Shown: positions 8,410 to 17,836, counted from the stretch's first letter. The stretch: 64,000 bases of DNA from Synergistaceae bacterium (GCA_030523725.1 JAUNHV010000001.1:1-64000), one strand, 5' to 3'. Numbers and translations are program-made. Notes: generated by a model not told the origin, from the letters alone.

Positions 8410-9615
8410 ATGATAAGCGAAACAAATAAAGCTACTTTGGCACTGCTTGCGAGTGTCCTTCATGGCAAAACGCCAGAAAAAATATCGCTAGAGCTTTGGC
8501 ATGATGTTTTGCACGAGCTTATGGCACAAGCTGTGGTTGCCTTGCCTGCACCATATATTTCTGCTCTTGCTTTGCCAGCAGATGCTCAGCAAGCCTACAA
8601 AAGTCAAGTTTGCCTTAATCTGATGAATTTTCATCTGTTAATGCAAGAACAAGAAAAAGTTATCTCATTGCTTAGCGAGGCAAATATTCCTGTAGTGGTA
8701 TTGAAGGGTTCTTCTGCTGCCGTCAATTATCCTGTTCCAGAGTATCGTGCTATGGGCGACATTGATATTCTTGTCCCACCAGAATATTTTCGCAGTGCTT
8801 ATGAAACGCTTGTTGAGGCTGGCTATAAAACGGAAGAATCACGTGATGTGTTTTATAGACACGTAGGTTTTATCACACCAGAGAATATTCATCTAGAACT
8901 ACACAACTATTTTTCAAGTAGCGATAACAAAGAGCAAAATACTACACTTGACAAAATGCTATTCGCTGGTATAGCTAATCGTCGTGTGCAAGTGCAAGTT
9001 GCAAATTACAATGTCGCCATGTTGCCGATAAAGGAAAATGGTCTTGTCCTTTTAGGGCATATCAATCAGCATCTTTCGGATGGCTTGGGGCTCAGACAGA
9101 TAATTGACTGGATGTGTTATGTGGAGCGTTATCTTGACGATGAGTTTTGGGAAAGAGAATTCGCCGAAGTGGCAGAAAAAATTGGTATGAAGCAACTGGC
9201 AATAATTACCACTGCTATGTGCCAAAAGTATTTAGGGCTAAAAAAAGACATTCACTGGTGTCCGTATGAACCAGCCTGTGATGAACTGATGGAATACATT
9301 TTATCTCAGGGTAATTTTGGTCAAAAAGCTATAGCATCAGAGGCGGAAAGGGCAAAGGCGACAGTAGCCTCACGCCTGAAAAAATTTCGTAATCCGTTGC
9401 GAGGGCTTGCTACAGCACAGAGGTATGGTTGTCTCAACTGGAAGGCATGCCAAAAGCACCGTTGCTTAAGGCCATTTGCTTGGCTATATCAGCTCATTCG
9501 TTGGGCAAGACGTGCAAGAGAAGAGAAGGTTGGTATGAAAATGTTCTTTGGTGCTAACGCTAAGGCAAGAGAAGAAACCCAAAAGTTAAAAAAGTTTTAT
9601 ATTACAAGGATGTAA
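8410..9615 (+). CDS. Family-5 nucleotidyltransferase-like protein of the RiPP locus
   Basis: A 401-residue protein of the uncharacterised NTP_transf_5 type. The signature VVLKGSSAAVNYP...YRAMGDIDILV contains a GSS and a DxD pair as in polymerase-beta-fold nucleotidyltransferases, followed by LELHN and a helical C-terminus. I chose ATG 8410 because GTGGAG lies 6 bases ahead. A TTG at 8383 would add nine residues. Homologues occur in lasso-peptide and other RiPP clusters with HPr-like kinases, where the reaction is mostly unproven. It is the last plus-strand gene of the locus and ends in a shared terminator. Confidence 0.82.
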   Translation: MISETNKATLALLASVLHGKTPEKISLELWHDVLHELMAQAVVALPAPYISALALPADAQQAYKSQVCLNLMNFHLLMQEQEKVISLLSEANIPVVVLKGSSAAVNYPVPEYRAMGDIDILVPPEYFRSAYETLVEAGYKTEESRDVFYRHVGFITPENIHLELHNYFSSSDNKEQNTTLDKMLFAGIANRRVQVQVANYNVAMLPIKENGLVLLGHINQHLSDGLGLRQIIDWMCYVERYLDDEFWEREFAEVAEKIGMKQLAIITTAMCQKYLGLKKDIHWCPYEPACDELMEYILSQGNFGQKAIASEAERAKATVASRLKKFRNPLRGLATAQRYGCLNWKACQKHRCLRPFAWLYQLIRWARRAREEKVGMKMFFGANAKAREETQKLKKFYITRM

Positions 9616-9666
9616 AAAGCAGTTGCTGTATCATATTGTTGAAATATGATGTAGCAACTGCTTTTT
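9614..9666. terminator. Bidirectional intrinsic terminator
   Basis: AAAAGCAGTTGCT pairs with AGCAACTGCTTTT with further pairing inside the loop (ATCATATT/AATATGAT). Its A-rich and T-rich flanks let it end both the plus-strand RiPP genes and the minus-strand ABC exporter gene. Confidence 0.85.
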
Positions 9667-9669
9667 GTT

Positions 9670-11391
9670 TTAACGCTCTTTTATAATTTTGCCATTTTGC
9701 ACACGATATACTACGTCACAATTTTCTATCGTTTGCGGACGATGAGCGATAATAATTATTGTTTTATGACCATGCAGGGCATTGACCGATTCTAGAATAG
9801 CTGATTCTGTTTCCGTATCCAGTGAAGAAGTTGCTTCGTCAAACACCAGTAATTTAGGGTTGTTGTACAGAGCTCGTGCTATGCCTATTCTTTGTCGTTG
9901 TCCACCTGATAAACGTATTCCCCGTTCACCAATTTGTGTATCAAGCCCCATGGGTTGTCTTTTTACGAAATCAGCCAATTGAGCTTCGTCTAAAGCTTTC
10001 CACACTTTAGCATCATCAAAGGAATTGTTACCGAAAACGACATTTTCTCGTATAGTGTCATCAAGCATAAAAATACTTTGCGGAATATAGCCGATTAGAT
10101 CCAACCAGCCAGCATAATTTTCCATCACATCTATGCCATCCGAAAGTATCTTTCCTGCCTGTGGCTGCAAAAGTCCAAGCAGGATGTCTGCCGTAGTGGT
10201 TTTTCCCGCCCCAGATGTTCCAACAATGCCAACAGTGCTTCCTGCCAATATCACCATAGAAGTATCTGAGAGGATAGGTTCGCTTTCTGCTTTGTATCTG
10301 TAGGTGATATTTTTTAGCTCAATCTTATCATGCAGTGTTATTGGAATGGCATTATTTTCAACTATATTTGTCTTGTCATCAAGAGAGCTGACATGCTCAA
10401 TCAATCTGTCAAGAGAATGGCCGTGATAGGAAATTACACCTACTGCATTGATAATGCGAACTGCAGCTGGCATAAGCTTTATCGATGCCATGGTGAAGGC
10501 CGCAAGGGCAGGAACCAATGATTTTGCATCATTTCCAGATGCGATCATTATGAGCATTGCTAGCAATGCAGAACATATACACCCCACCTCGATGATAATT
10601 CTTGGAATGCTGTTCAAAACTGAGTATTTTTTTTCAGAATTAATTAACAGTTGTCCAGATTGTTCAAAGTTACGTTCAAAGAAAATTTCACGCCTGCAGA
10701 TTTTTATTTCTTTAATGCCCTGAATTGATTGTAGCAACCACTTATATGTTTTTGACAAATGCTGTCTGAATATATCGCCATCCTTTTGCAAAATAGGTCT
10801 TATTGCTTTTGTAGTAATCAGCACAAGCAGTGTAACCATAGCCATAGTTAGGAGACTCATTAAAGGGTTAACGTGTACCACAACGATAATAATTGCACAA
10901 GACAGAAGGCTTTCAGATGCTAGGGATAGGAGGGTATTTAAAATGCTGTATGAACTTTGGACATCACCATAGACAATGCGCATTATTTCTCCAGATTGAG
11001 CATTAAGATAATATTCATACGGTTTTTTTAGAAATGCGTGGAGCATTTTTTGTTGCATACGAAAGCGACTGTTAAAGACAAATTTTGCAGAGTAGTAATT
11101 TTGAAAAACGAGAAACAAACTTTTTGCTATAAAAACAAGTATCATTACCGTTATGCACAAAATAATAAAGCCAATGTGGCTGTGAATGCAAAGTAAGCTA
11201 CACAGCTGTGCTATAAAAGAATTGCTTTTCATTATATCGGGTTGCATGATTGTCATGATAAGTGGTACTACCATGGAAACACCAATTATTTCGAAGAATG
11301 CCCCAACTATTGTAATTACAAGAAGCCAAATAACTTTTTTTTGTTCTTCTTCACTGAGCAGTCTTTTGAATTTTTTTATTATGGTCAGCAT
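9670..11391 (-). CDS. ABC exporter, fused permease and ATPase
   Basis: A 573-residue half-transporter. The N-terminal 320 residues hold about six membrane segments. The ATPase domain shows Walker A GTSGAGKTT, signature LSGGQRQR, Walker B LLVFDEATSSLD and the switch His in IIIAHRP. It resembles MsbA/PglK-type and RiPP exporters and lacks an N-terminal C39 peptidase domain, consistent with leader removal by the separate S26 protein. It points toward the RiPP genes and shares their terminator, so it may export the mature peptide. It also follows the lipid A genes on the same strand, so a glycan or lipid substrate is possible. The start ATG at 11391 has GGGAG further upstream. Confidence 0.88.
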   Translation of the reverse strand: MLTIIKKFKRLLSEEEQKKVIWLLVITIVGAFFEIIGVSMVVPLIMTIMQPDIMKSNSFIAQLCSLLCIHSHIGFIILCITVMILVFIAKSLFLVFQNYYSAKFVFNSRFRMQQKMLHAFLKKPYEYYLNAQSGEIMRIVYGDVQSSYSILNTLLSLASESLLSCAIIIVVVHVNPLMSLLTMAMVTLLVLITTKAIRPILQKDGDIFRQHLSKTYKWLLQSIQGIKEIKICRREIFFERNFEQSGQLLINSEKKYSVLNSIPRIIIEVGCICSALLAMLIMIASGNDAKSLVPALAAFTMASIKLMPAAVRIINAVGVISYHGHSLDRLIEHVSSLDDKTNIVENNAIPITLHDKIELKNITYRYKAESEPILSDTSMVILAGSTVGIVGTSGAGKTTTADILLGLLQPQAGKILSDGIDVMENYAGWLDLIGYIPQSIFMLDDTIRENVVFGNNSFDDAKVWKALDEAQLADFVKRQPMGLDTQIGERGIRLSGGQRQRIGIARALYNNPKLLVFDEATSSLDTETESAILESVNALHGHKTIIIIAHRPQTIENCDVVYRVQNGKIIKER

Positions 11392-11482
11392 TTTAGTTCT
11401 TTCAAGATTTCTCCCTATGCATATCTAGGCAAAAGAATGCAGATAAAATTTTGTGTGCCTTGAGTGTCACGTTGTTTATTGT

Positions 11483-13738
11483 TCATATTCTTTTTTGTTC
11501 AAGTGCTTCCTTTAGTTTTAAGAATGTTTCACACCTTGCATCCAAGCCTCGTTCTGTAGCTAGATAGTCGCAAACAGCATCAAGGCAACCTGTGCGTCCA
11601 AGGTTTTTAATTCCAGCTGCCTGCATTTTGTTTCGCATTACCTCATCTGTAATTACGTTGTATGTAGCTCCTGCAAGTGCTTCGGGATTTGCCTCAACCA
11701 AAATTTCAGCGTCTCGTAACAACATCTTTTGACGAAGCTTGCCGACTTCCAGGATAGATATGACAGGAATTCCAAGACCTGCACAAAGCTGATTTGCTGT
11801 GCCACCAAGACCTATTAATATTTCTGCACCACATGCAGCGGATGAAACTGGGGCTTTTGATATCTGTACCTTTAGCGTGGTATTTTTTTTGTGCGTTAAA
11901 ATGTCATCGGCAAAAATCCAATCATCAAGCTGGGATGATAACTTTTCTGCATCAATAGTTGGTGCAATAACCATAACAAAGGTACATAAAGTTTTTTCTG
12001 CCAAAATTACAACCGAGTCGAGGATTAGTTTTGCATCCTTGTACGCTCTTAGTCTGCTCCCGGGAAGTAATAATACTCTTGTTCCTTTACCATTCCAGGC
12101 AAATTCCGGTGTTTTTGCTTCTTCGAGTAAATCCATAACAGGATTTCCAGCAAATACGGCTTTAACTCCCGCATCGCGTAATTCCTGTGCAGTTTCTTCA
12201 TCACGAGTGAAGGTTGTAAGACTGCGTTTTTTTAAGAGCCATTTTTCAATGGAGAAATGCCCAGAAAGAAAGACTGTTTTTGCTGTAGCAACAAGCATTG
12301 GACTAAGTCCTGTGCCATAAAGCATTGTAGCAAAAAGATAAACATCTCCAACGCAAATTGGGGTGATATATCCGGATAGTTTACGCAAGGCATGGAGTTG
12401 CTCAATTACAGAACGCCCAAGTCCGCTACGTAAATCCTTGAGTAAATCAAGGAAGTTATATTTTATAACTCCACCAGAAGGCATTTCAACGGCAGGCGAA
12501 ATGACATGATACCCCTTTGCCTCATAAGGTGTTCCAGAACCTACAAAAGTGAAAACGTCGAGTGTTGCAGCAGGAAAACGTTTTGAAAGCTTTTGAGCTA
12601 AGACTACACCAATTGCATCTTCTCCATGACCATTTGATGCAAGTAAAATTTTCGGTTGAAGCTTAGAACAAATAATTTCAAAAAACTTTGTTTTTTCTTC
12701 CATTGTTACACAAACAGAAGGAACGTAAAGAGGCAAATTAAAAGTGTGACCGTGAGGAATGTTTGTTACGTCTTTTTCTGTGCAGACAAAGCCTGTTGCG
12801 CCTATTTGCTGGGCTTGCTTGTTCAGTTTTTTTATTTCTGAAGTTGTAAGCGTGTGGTGGTCTTGGAAAGTTTCAGTTGCTATAACTTCAATCCCTTCTT
12901 GTCGCAATGAATCGCTAAAACTTTTGGGACTTCCGATAGCGGAAATTGCAAAAAGCTTACCTGCTGGTGCCTTGTGAATTTCTAATTTAGCTGTTTTGGG
13001 ATTATAAATATTCCAGTTTTGTAATACAAGATTAGAGACAAAGATTTTGTCAGGTTTGATATATTTTGAAAGAATTTGCTTTATTTCTTCTACCTTTTGT
13101 GGAGTAGATTGGTTTGCCTTTGTAATTACTACTATGTCAGCACGACTAAAGGCGCTCATTGGTTCTCTCATAGAGCCAGCCGGAATGAGTGAGCCGTTGC
13201 CAAAGGGGCATGAGGCGTCAACCAATACAACGTCAACATCACGTTTGATGGCTCTGTGTTGGAAAGTGTCGTCAGTGACGGCAACCTTGGCACCAAGCGA
13301 TGCCAAAAGTTTTACCCCCTCCAGTCTGTTTTTGGAAACTACCACTGGACAATTTTGTAGGCGAGAAGCGAGCATAAGAGGTTCATCACCGGCAAAATTG
13401 CGAGTTAGGCTTCTCTTGTCTTGACCTATATAAAGGGGGGGGTGATTCTTTGTATGGTAGCCACGGGATACGACGCCAGCAGGAATTCCCGCTGCCACAA
13501 ATTCGCGTACCAAAAATTCTGTCATTGGTGTTTTGTTTGTTCCACCAAAACAGTTATTACCAACACTAACGGTTGGTAAACACGGATTGGTAACGGAAAA
13601 GATTCCTCGGTCAAAACACCAAAGACGGAAAATCATCCACAACTTTGTTGCAAATTGTACGGGGTAAAGCAATTTCCAAAGAGGACTTCCACCTTCGCCT
13701 CGTGCAAAATGCAAAAAATTCCTAGCAATTTTTTGCAT
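11483..13738 (-). CDS. lpxK: LpxK-type 4'-kinase fused to a LpxB-like glycosyltransferase domain
   Basis: A 751-residue two-domain protein, against about 330 for usual LpxK. Residues 1 to about 360 match tetraacyldisaccharide 4'-kinase: N-terminal membrane helix, P-loop region SVGNNCFGGTNKTP (60-71), SRGYHTKN, GDEPLMLA, TDDTFQHR and CTEKDVTN. LpxK phosphorylates the lipid A disaccharide at the 4' position. The loop reads GGTNKTP where GGxGKTP is usual, a notable change. Residues about 363-751 (KILLASNGHGEDAIG start, VLLLPGSR, GTANQLCAGLGIPVISI) look like the lipid-A-disaccharide-synthase-related family, whose role is unknown. It follows msbA by 26 bp in a lipid A operon. Confidence 0.85.
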   Translation of the reverse strand: MQKIARNFLHFARGEGGSPLWKLLYPVQFATKLWMIFRLWCFDRGIFSVTNPCLPTVSVGNNCFGGTNKTPMTEFLVREFVAAGIPAGVVSRGYHTKNHPPLYIGQDKRSLTRNFAGDEPLMLASRLQNCPVVVSKNRLEGVKLLASLGAKVAVTDDTFQHRAIKRDVDVVLVDASCPFGNGSLIPAGSMREPMSAFSRADIVVITKANQSTPQKVEEIKQILSKYIKPDKIFVSNLVLQNWNIYNPKTAKLEIHKAPAGKLFAISAIGSPKSFSDSLRQEGIEVIATETFQDHHTLTTSEIKKLNKQAQQIGATGFVCTEKDVTNIPHGHTFNLPLYVPSVCVTMEEKTKFFEIICSKLQPKILLASNGHGEDAIGVVLAQKLSKRFPAATLDVFTFVGSGTPYEAKGYHVISPAVEMPSGGVIKYNFLDLLKDLRSGLGRSVIEQLHALRKLSGYITPICVGDVYLFATMLYGTGLSPMLVATAKTVFLSGHFSIEKWLLKKRSLTTFTRDEETAQELRDAGVKAVFAGNPVMDLLEEAKTPEFAWNGKGTRVLLLPGSRLRAYKDAKLILDSVVILAEKTLCTFVMVIAPTIDAEKLSSQLDDWIFADDILTHKKNTTLKVQISKAPVSSAACGAEILIGLGGTANQLCAGLGIPVISILEVGKLRQKMLLRDAEILVEANPEALAGATYNVITDEVMRNKMQAAGIKNLGRTGCLDAVCDYLATERGLDARCETFLKLKEALEQKRI

Positions 13739-13764
13739 AGCTATCTCGTTTCTTTTGAAATTTT

Positions 13765-15543
13765 TTATTCCTTATCATTAATGTCTTCACTTTCATCTGT
13801 GAAGATATTCGCGGCGTACATTTCAGCGTAGGTACCACCAAGTGCAATCAGAGAATCATGGGTTCCACTTTCAACAATATGTCCGCCATCTATGACTAAA
13901 ATTCTGTCAGCATTTTTAATGGTAGAAAGCCTATGTGCAATGATTATAGATGTTCTTCCAACCATAGCAGCATTCATTGCCCCTTGTACTTGTTGTTCGA
14001 CAAGCGCATCAAGAGAGCTTGTTGCTTCATCCATTATCAAAATCCTTGGGTTTCGGCAAACAGCACGAGCAATAGCTACACGTTGACGTTGCCCCCCTGA
14101 AAGTGTAACTCCGCGTTCACCTACTTCAGTGTTAAAACGGTTGGGAAGTTCATTGATAAAATCATATATCCCGGCAATGTTTGCTGCACGCTCCAGCATA
14201 TCTTCTGTAACATCATCAATGCCATAGCCAATATTATAAGCGAGGCTTCCCTTCATAAGTACTGGATCTTGTGGTACAACACCAATTTGCTTGCGGTAAT
14301 TTTTCAAGTCAAGTTCTTTTAATGCTAAACCGTCAATAAGAATTTCACCTTCTGTGGGGTCGTAAAATCTCATGATTAGGTCTGCAATTGTAGATTTACC
14401 AGCTCCAGTATGCCCGACTATTGCGACCTTCTCTCCCTCTTTTATTTCAAGAGACAAGTTGTTTAGCACATTAGCGTCAGCCACATAGGCAAAGGACACA
14501 TTCTTGAATTCAATATGTCCTTTCATGTTATCAAGCTTTATTGGATTTTTTGCTACGGGGACTTCATTTTTTTCATCCAAAATTTCAAAAATTCTATCAG
14601 CAGATGCCACTCCTTGTTGGATTTGGCCTATAACACTTGAAATTGTTTTTACTGGCTGAACCAGCAAACCGAGATAAGTTAAGAACGCAATTAGTCCACC
14701 AGCAGTAAGTTTTGACAGGATAACATTTCTGCCTCCCCACCAAAGAACAAATGCTAAGGCGATAATTAAAATTATCTCCACAACGCCTTCCAAAATCCCC
14801 TTAAGCTTGGTAGATTCAATGAGTGTTTCAAAATGACGGTAACTTTCATCCTTGAAACGATTATATTCCTGTTCTTCTGTTGCAAAACTTCTTACAACCT
14901 TTATGCTAGAAACAGCTTCCTGTGCTATCGCTGCAACAGACGCTAGACGTTCTTGTGTTGCTTTCCCAACTACGCGAAGTCTTTTCGAAGTTTTGTCTAT
15001 AATAAAAGCTGTTGGTGGAATAATAGCAAAGGTTATAAGGGTTAGACTCCAGTCAAGGGTGAAGAGAAAACACAAAATTCCTAAGAAAGTAACGCCTTGA
15101 ACAACAAAACTAATTACCGTCGTAGAAAGAATTCCTTGTATAGTTGCTACGTCGTTTGTTATGCGAGACAAAAACTCACCGCTGCGTCTGCCATAAATTA
15201 CTGTTAAGGGCAAGCGCTGAGTTTTGTCGTAGAGCTCAAGACGAAGATCAATAACGACCTTGTTTCCCACCCAGGTCATAAGATAAAGATGAAGATAGTT
15301 AAATATGCCTTTTAGGGTATAAAAGAAGACAACTGCAAGACAAAGAAGAACAAGGAGACTGGAGTCTCCTTTGATTAAAACATCGTCGACCACATTTTTA
15401 ATGAGCCATGGAGGTGTTATGGATGCCAAAGCTCCAAGTGCCATGCAAATTACACCCCAAAAGAGACGTTTTTTGTAAGGCCAACAATATTTTAGAAGTC
15501 TGATGTAAGATGTCCAATCTCTCTTATTTGTAAAAATGTTCAT
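13765..15543 (-). CDS. msbA: MsbA-type lipid A export ABC transporter
   Basis: A 592-residue half-transporter with six membrane segments in residues 1-330, then an ATPase with Walker A GHTGAGKST, signature LSGGQRQR, Walker B ILIMDEATSSLD and switch His in IIIAHRLS. The start at 15543 (MNIFTNKRD) is set by GGGAG 8 bases ahead. An in-frame TTG at 15579 would add 12 residues without support. It lies between lpxB and lpxK, so flipping of lipid A core across the inner membrane is the likely job. MsbA is one of many similar exporters, and the assignment rests mainly on context. Confidence 0.88.
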   Translation of the reverse strand: MNIFTNKRDWTSYIRLLKYCWPYKKRLFWGVICMALGALASITPPWLIKNVVDDVLIKGDSSLLVLLCLAVVFFYTLKGIFNYLHLYLMTWVGNKVVIDLRLELYDKTQRLPLTVIYGRRSGEFLSRITNDVATIQGILSTTVISFVVQGVTFLGILCFLFTLDWSLTLITFAIIPPTAFIIDKTSKRLRVVGKATQERLASVAAIAQEAVSSIKVVRSFATEEQEYNRFKDESYRHFETLIESTKLKGILEGVVEIILIIALAFVLWWGGRNVILSKLTAGGLIAFLTYLGLLVQPVKTISSVIGQIQQGVASADRIFEILDEKNEVPVAKNPIKLDNMKGHIEFKNVSFAYVADANVLNNLSLEIKEGEKVAIVGHTGAGKSTIADLIMRFYDPTEGEILIDGLALKELDLKNYRKQIGVVPQDPVLMKGSLAYNIGYGIDDVTEDMLERAANIAGIYDFINELPNRFNTEVGERGVTLSGGQRQRVAIARAVCRNPRILIMDEATSSLDALVEQQVQGAMNAAMVGRTSIIIAHRLSTIKNADRILVIDGGHIVESGTHDSLIALGGTYAEMYAANIFTDESEDINDKE

Positions 15544-15608
15544 CTTTTTTCTCCCATTTCTCAAATCAATTTTGTACAATCAAAGAAAAATATCACAACT
15601 TGCTGAAA

Positions 15609-16712
15609 TTAAATAATCTGTGATGCCCAAAATCTATAGGTATCACCACTCCCAAAACTTTCTTTTGCTTTGCTTAATAGTGCTTGGTAGGTTTCGTCGT
15701 GCCCTTTTTGCCCATTCCAATAAGCCTCAAGCTCGTGCAAAATATTTTCTTTTGTGCAGTGTTCCTGCAAAAGCTCGGGGAAAATTTCATTATTTGCCAA
15801 AATATTAGCCATACCAAAAAAACGTATAGGAATTAAAATTCTTGCAAGGTAACCTGCAATATTGCTGATACGATAGACAATTATGGAATAGCAATTTGCA
15901 AGTAGCGCTTGAACAGTTACTGTTCCAGATGCAATAACAGCCACATCACAGGCATAGAGCAAATCCTGTCCTGAGCCTTCATAGTAGGGCAAATTATTGT
16001 TTTTTAATTCTTCTTTCAAAAGCCTTTTTGTATCTTTTGCCAAACCAGGTGCTACGGAGAAAATAACGTGATGACCTCTTGCTGTAATGTCGTGCGCCAC
16101 GTCTTGTAAAATAGGCAAAAGGCGTTTTATCTCACCTCTTCTTGAACCAGGCAAAAATGCAACTGTATCAGTGCCCAAACTCCACTTGGAAGCTAAAATG
16201 TTTTCTTGTGCTTCTTGCTTCAAAGGATAGCTTTGCCACAGACTTTTAACATTGTGCTTCAAAAGAAATTCATGTTCAAATCTGAAGAGTGGTAAACAGA
16301 GGTCAATATTTTTACGTAAATCTCTTACGCGCCATCTTTTCCAAGCCCAAACTGTTGGTGGCGAAACGTAAACAATACGTCCTTTATAACCTTTTTTGCG
16401 CAAAGCCTTTGCTAGTTTCATGTGAAAAGTTGCACCGTCACAAACGATTACAGTTGTACAGTTATTTTCTAATATAAAATTCAGAACTTTATTAAATATT
16501 TTTAGTATCTTGGGCAAGGCAAATACCACATCGAAAAGCCCCATGACTTGTAACTCGTCACCATTTTGGACTATCTCAGCATCTGTCTGACGAACTTCTA
16601 CCCCTCCCAATGCAAAAATTTTATCTGTATAGCCAACTTCTCTAAGCGATTTAACTAGTCTAGCAATATAGTGATCAGCTGAAGATTCAGTTGCACTTAC
16701 AAAGATTGACAT
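15609..16712 (-). CDS. lpxB: Lipid-A-disaccharide synthase LpxB
   Basis: A 367-residue GT19 glycosyltransferase that joins UDP-diacylglucosamine and lipid X to form the lipid A disaccharide at the inner membrane. Family marks are the N-terminal VSATESSADHYIA (usually GExSGD), VIVCDGATFHMKLAKALR, the highly conserved YVSPPTVWAWKRWRV, LPGSRRGEI, and ASGTVTVQALL in the donor site. The N-terminal motif is more diverged than usual. It overlaps lpxI by 16 bp, showing tight coupling. Confidence 0.93.
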   Translation of the reverse strand: MSIFVSATESSADHYIARLVKSLREVGYTDKIFALGGVEVRQTDAEIVQNGDELQVMGLFDVVFALPKILKIFNKVLNFILENNCTTVIVCDGATFHMKLAKALRKKGYKGRIVYVSPPTVWAWKRWRVRDLRKNIDLCLPLFRFEHEFLLKHNVKSLWQSYPLKQEAQENILASKWSLGTDTVAFLPGSRRGEIKRLLPILQDVAHDITARGHHVIFSVAPGLAKDTKRLLKEELKNNNLPYYEGSGQDLLYACDVAVIASGTVTVQALLANCYSIIVYRISNIAGYLARILIPIRFFGMANILANNEIFPELLQEHCTKENILHELEAYWNGQKGHDETYQALLSKAKESFGSGDTYRFWASQII

Positions 16713-17506
16713 GGAGAAACTCCAATAACCGCTATGTTATATTTATCTGCTAATTGAAAAAATTTTTCTTTTTCCACGATAAGCGTGTGTTCAGCATGAA
16801 CTGCAAGACATGTAAGGTGTGCATCCTTCATATTTTTTAATGTAACTGGTCCCACAGTTGGAATGTCGTAACGTTCGTCTTGGTCAAGGCGCATCATCTT
16901 TGCCACTACACCGCCTTTACAAAGCCCGCCGCTACGCAAAATTATGGCGTCTGTGCCTTCCATAGCTTCAACTGCAATAACAGCAGTTTTATGCACAACA
17001 ATACTCTGTCCAAAGGACAAGGGAACAAGTTTTTGGCAGATATCAAAGCCGAATTTAACATCCTGTAGCTCTTGTTTTGTAGGTTTTCTTCCAGCAATTT
17101 GCCCCTCATGTGCAATGAGCTCCGCTACTATATTTTTATATGGCATAACCTTAAAACCTTGCTTCTCAAATAGGTCAACTATGGCTCCAAGCAAAGAATG
17201 ATCGTCTCGTAATATTAGGCTTGCTAAAAATTTTTGTGCCATAAGGTCAAAGAGCGATGGCTTAAAGGCAAGAGTTTTTGAGACTTTACCTGCCATTATG
17301 ATGTGGGTAATACCGCGTGATTTCATATCCTTTATTGTAAAGCTAAGGTTAGGTTTTGAAATGTCAACTACATCGAGCGAATAACGAGACAGTTCACCAA
17401 CATGTTCCCTCATTGAGTAGGTAACAGGTGGCGTTCCGTCTAAAGTTAATTGTTTGGCTATGGAAACTGGGAGAGCACCCTCACCAGCGATGATTGCAAT
17501 CTGCAT
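16697..17506 (-). CDS. lpxI: UDP-2,3-diacylglucosamine pyrophosphatase LpxI
   Basis: A 269-residue protein of the LpxI (DUF1009) family, which cleaves UDP-2,3-diacylglucosamine to lipid X and takes the place of LpxH in many bacteria. Supporting motifs are IAGEGALPVSIA at the start, HIIMAGKVSK, LRDDHSLLGAIVDLFEKQGF, AVEAMEGTDAIILRSG and the C-terminal FDIPTVGP-like stretch (YDIPTVGPVTL). It is the first gene of the lpxI-lpxB-msbA-lpxK run, and its product feeds LpxB directly. Confidence 0.92.
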   Translation of the reverse strand: MQIAIIAGEGALPVSIAKQLTLDGTPPVTYSMREHVGELSRYSLDVVDISKPNLSFTIKDMKSRGITHIIMAGKVSKTLAFKPSLFDLMAQKFLASLILRDDHSLLGAIVDLFEKQGFKVMPYKNIVAELIAHEGQIAGRKPTKQELQDVKFGFDICQKLVPLSFGQSIVVHKTAVIAVEAMEGTDAIILRSGGLCKGGVVAKMMRLDQDERYDIPTVGPVTLKNMKDAHLTCLAVHAEHTLIVEKEKFFQLADKYNIAVIGVSPCQSL

Positions 17507-17607
17507 TCAAAAACACTTCCCCTTTACAAAATCAAGCTTATTATATCAAAAAAAAATATTTTACAATGTTTTTTTTACAATATAATTGCTACAAAAAACA
17601 TTAGCTC

Positions 17608-17723
17608 TTTTTGCCATAGAGAATATAGAGAGCATAGAGCTGTCGGCTACGCCGACAAAAAAAATAGTGAGAAGTTGTTGAATTTGCCAACAGCTTCTCG
17701 CCTTTATGTGCTTTATGGCTAAT
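17608..17723. repeat. Family A element, degenerate left end
   Basis: The right end CCTTTATGTGCTTTATGGCTAA (17701-17722) matches the consensus. The left end TTTTTGCCATAGAGAATATAGAG is a decayed complement. Inside are GTCGGC TAC GCCGAC and a long GAGAAGTTGTTG/CCAACAGCTTCTC hairpin. It occupies part of the 424-bp gene-free stretch between lpxI and pncC. Confidence 0.65.
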
Positions 17724-17749
17724 GTTTTAACTTTAACTAAATTTTCTTA

Positions 17750-17836
17750 AAATTTTCTCAAAATTTACACTGCTTTTTTATATGATATTACTGCTTTTAC
17801 CACTTACACTATGTTCACAAAAGTGAACATTTTTTT
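17750..17836 (+). promoter_or_regulatory. Repeated 85-bp module, copy 1 (orphan)
   Basis: Three blocks are seen: AAATTTTCTCAAAATTT (17750-17766), TATGATATTACTG (17781-17793) and the perfect hairpin ATGTTCAC AAAA GTGAACAT (17811-17830) followed by seven Ts. The middle block resembles a -10 region. The hairpin plus T-run could be an operator or a very early terminator. No plus-strand gene follows, since pncC is convergent. Matching copies are at 44336 and 55049. Confidence 0.5.

Noticed and set aside
5146-9615. Lasso-peptide cluster
   Set aside because: Kinase and nucleotidyltransferase fit, but no asparagine-synthase-like cyclase or transglutaminase-like peptidase is present; the maturase is a radical SAM enzyme.
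11415-11486. 23-codon frame overlapping the lpxK stop (ATGA), ahead of the ABC exporter gene, minus strand
   Set aside because: No ribosome site of its own and no recognisable motif. It is within what chance frames of this length would give.
11799-12320. 173-codon plus-strand frame opposite lpxK
   Set aside because: It is antisense to a well-supported conserved enzyme, has no ribosome site, and its protein resembles a mirror of the coding strand.
17811-17830. TGTTCAC/GTGAACA palindrome as a LexA (SOS) box
   Set aside because: Firmicute LexA boxes have GAAC-N4-GTTC; here the half-sites are in the opposite order, and a T-run follows.
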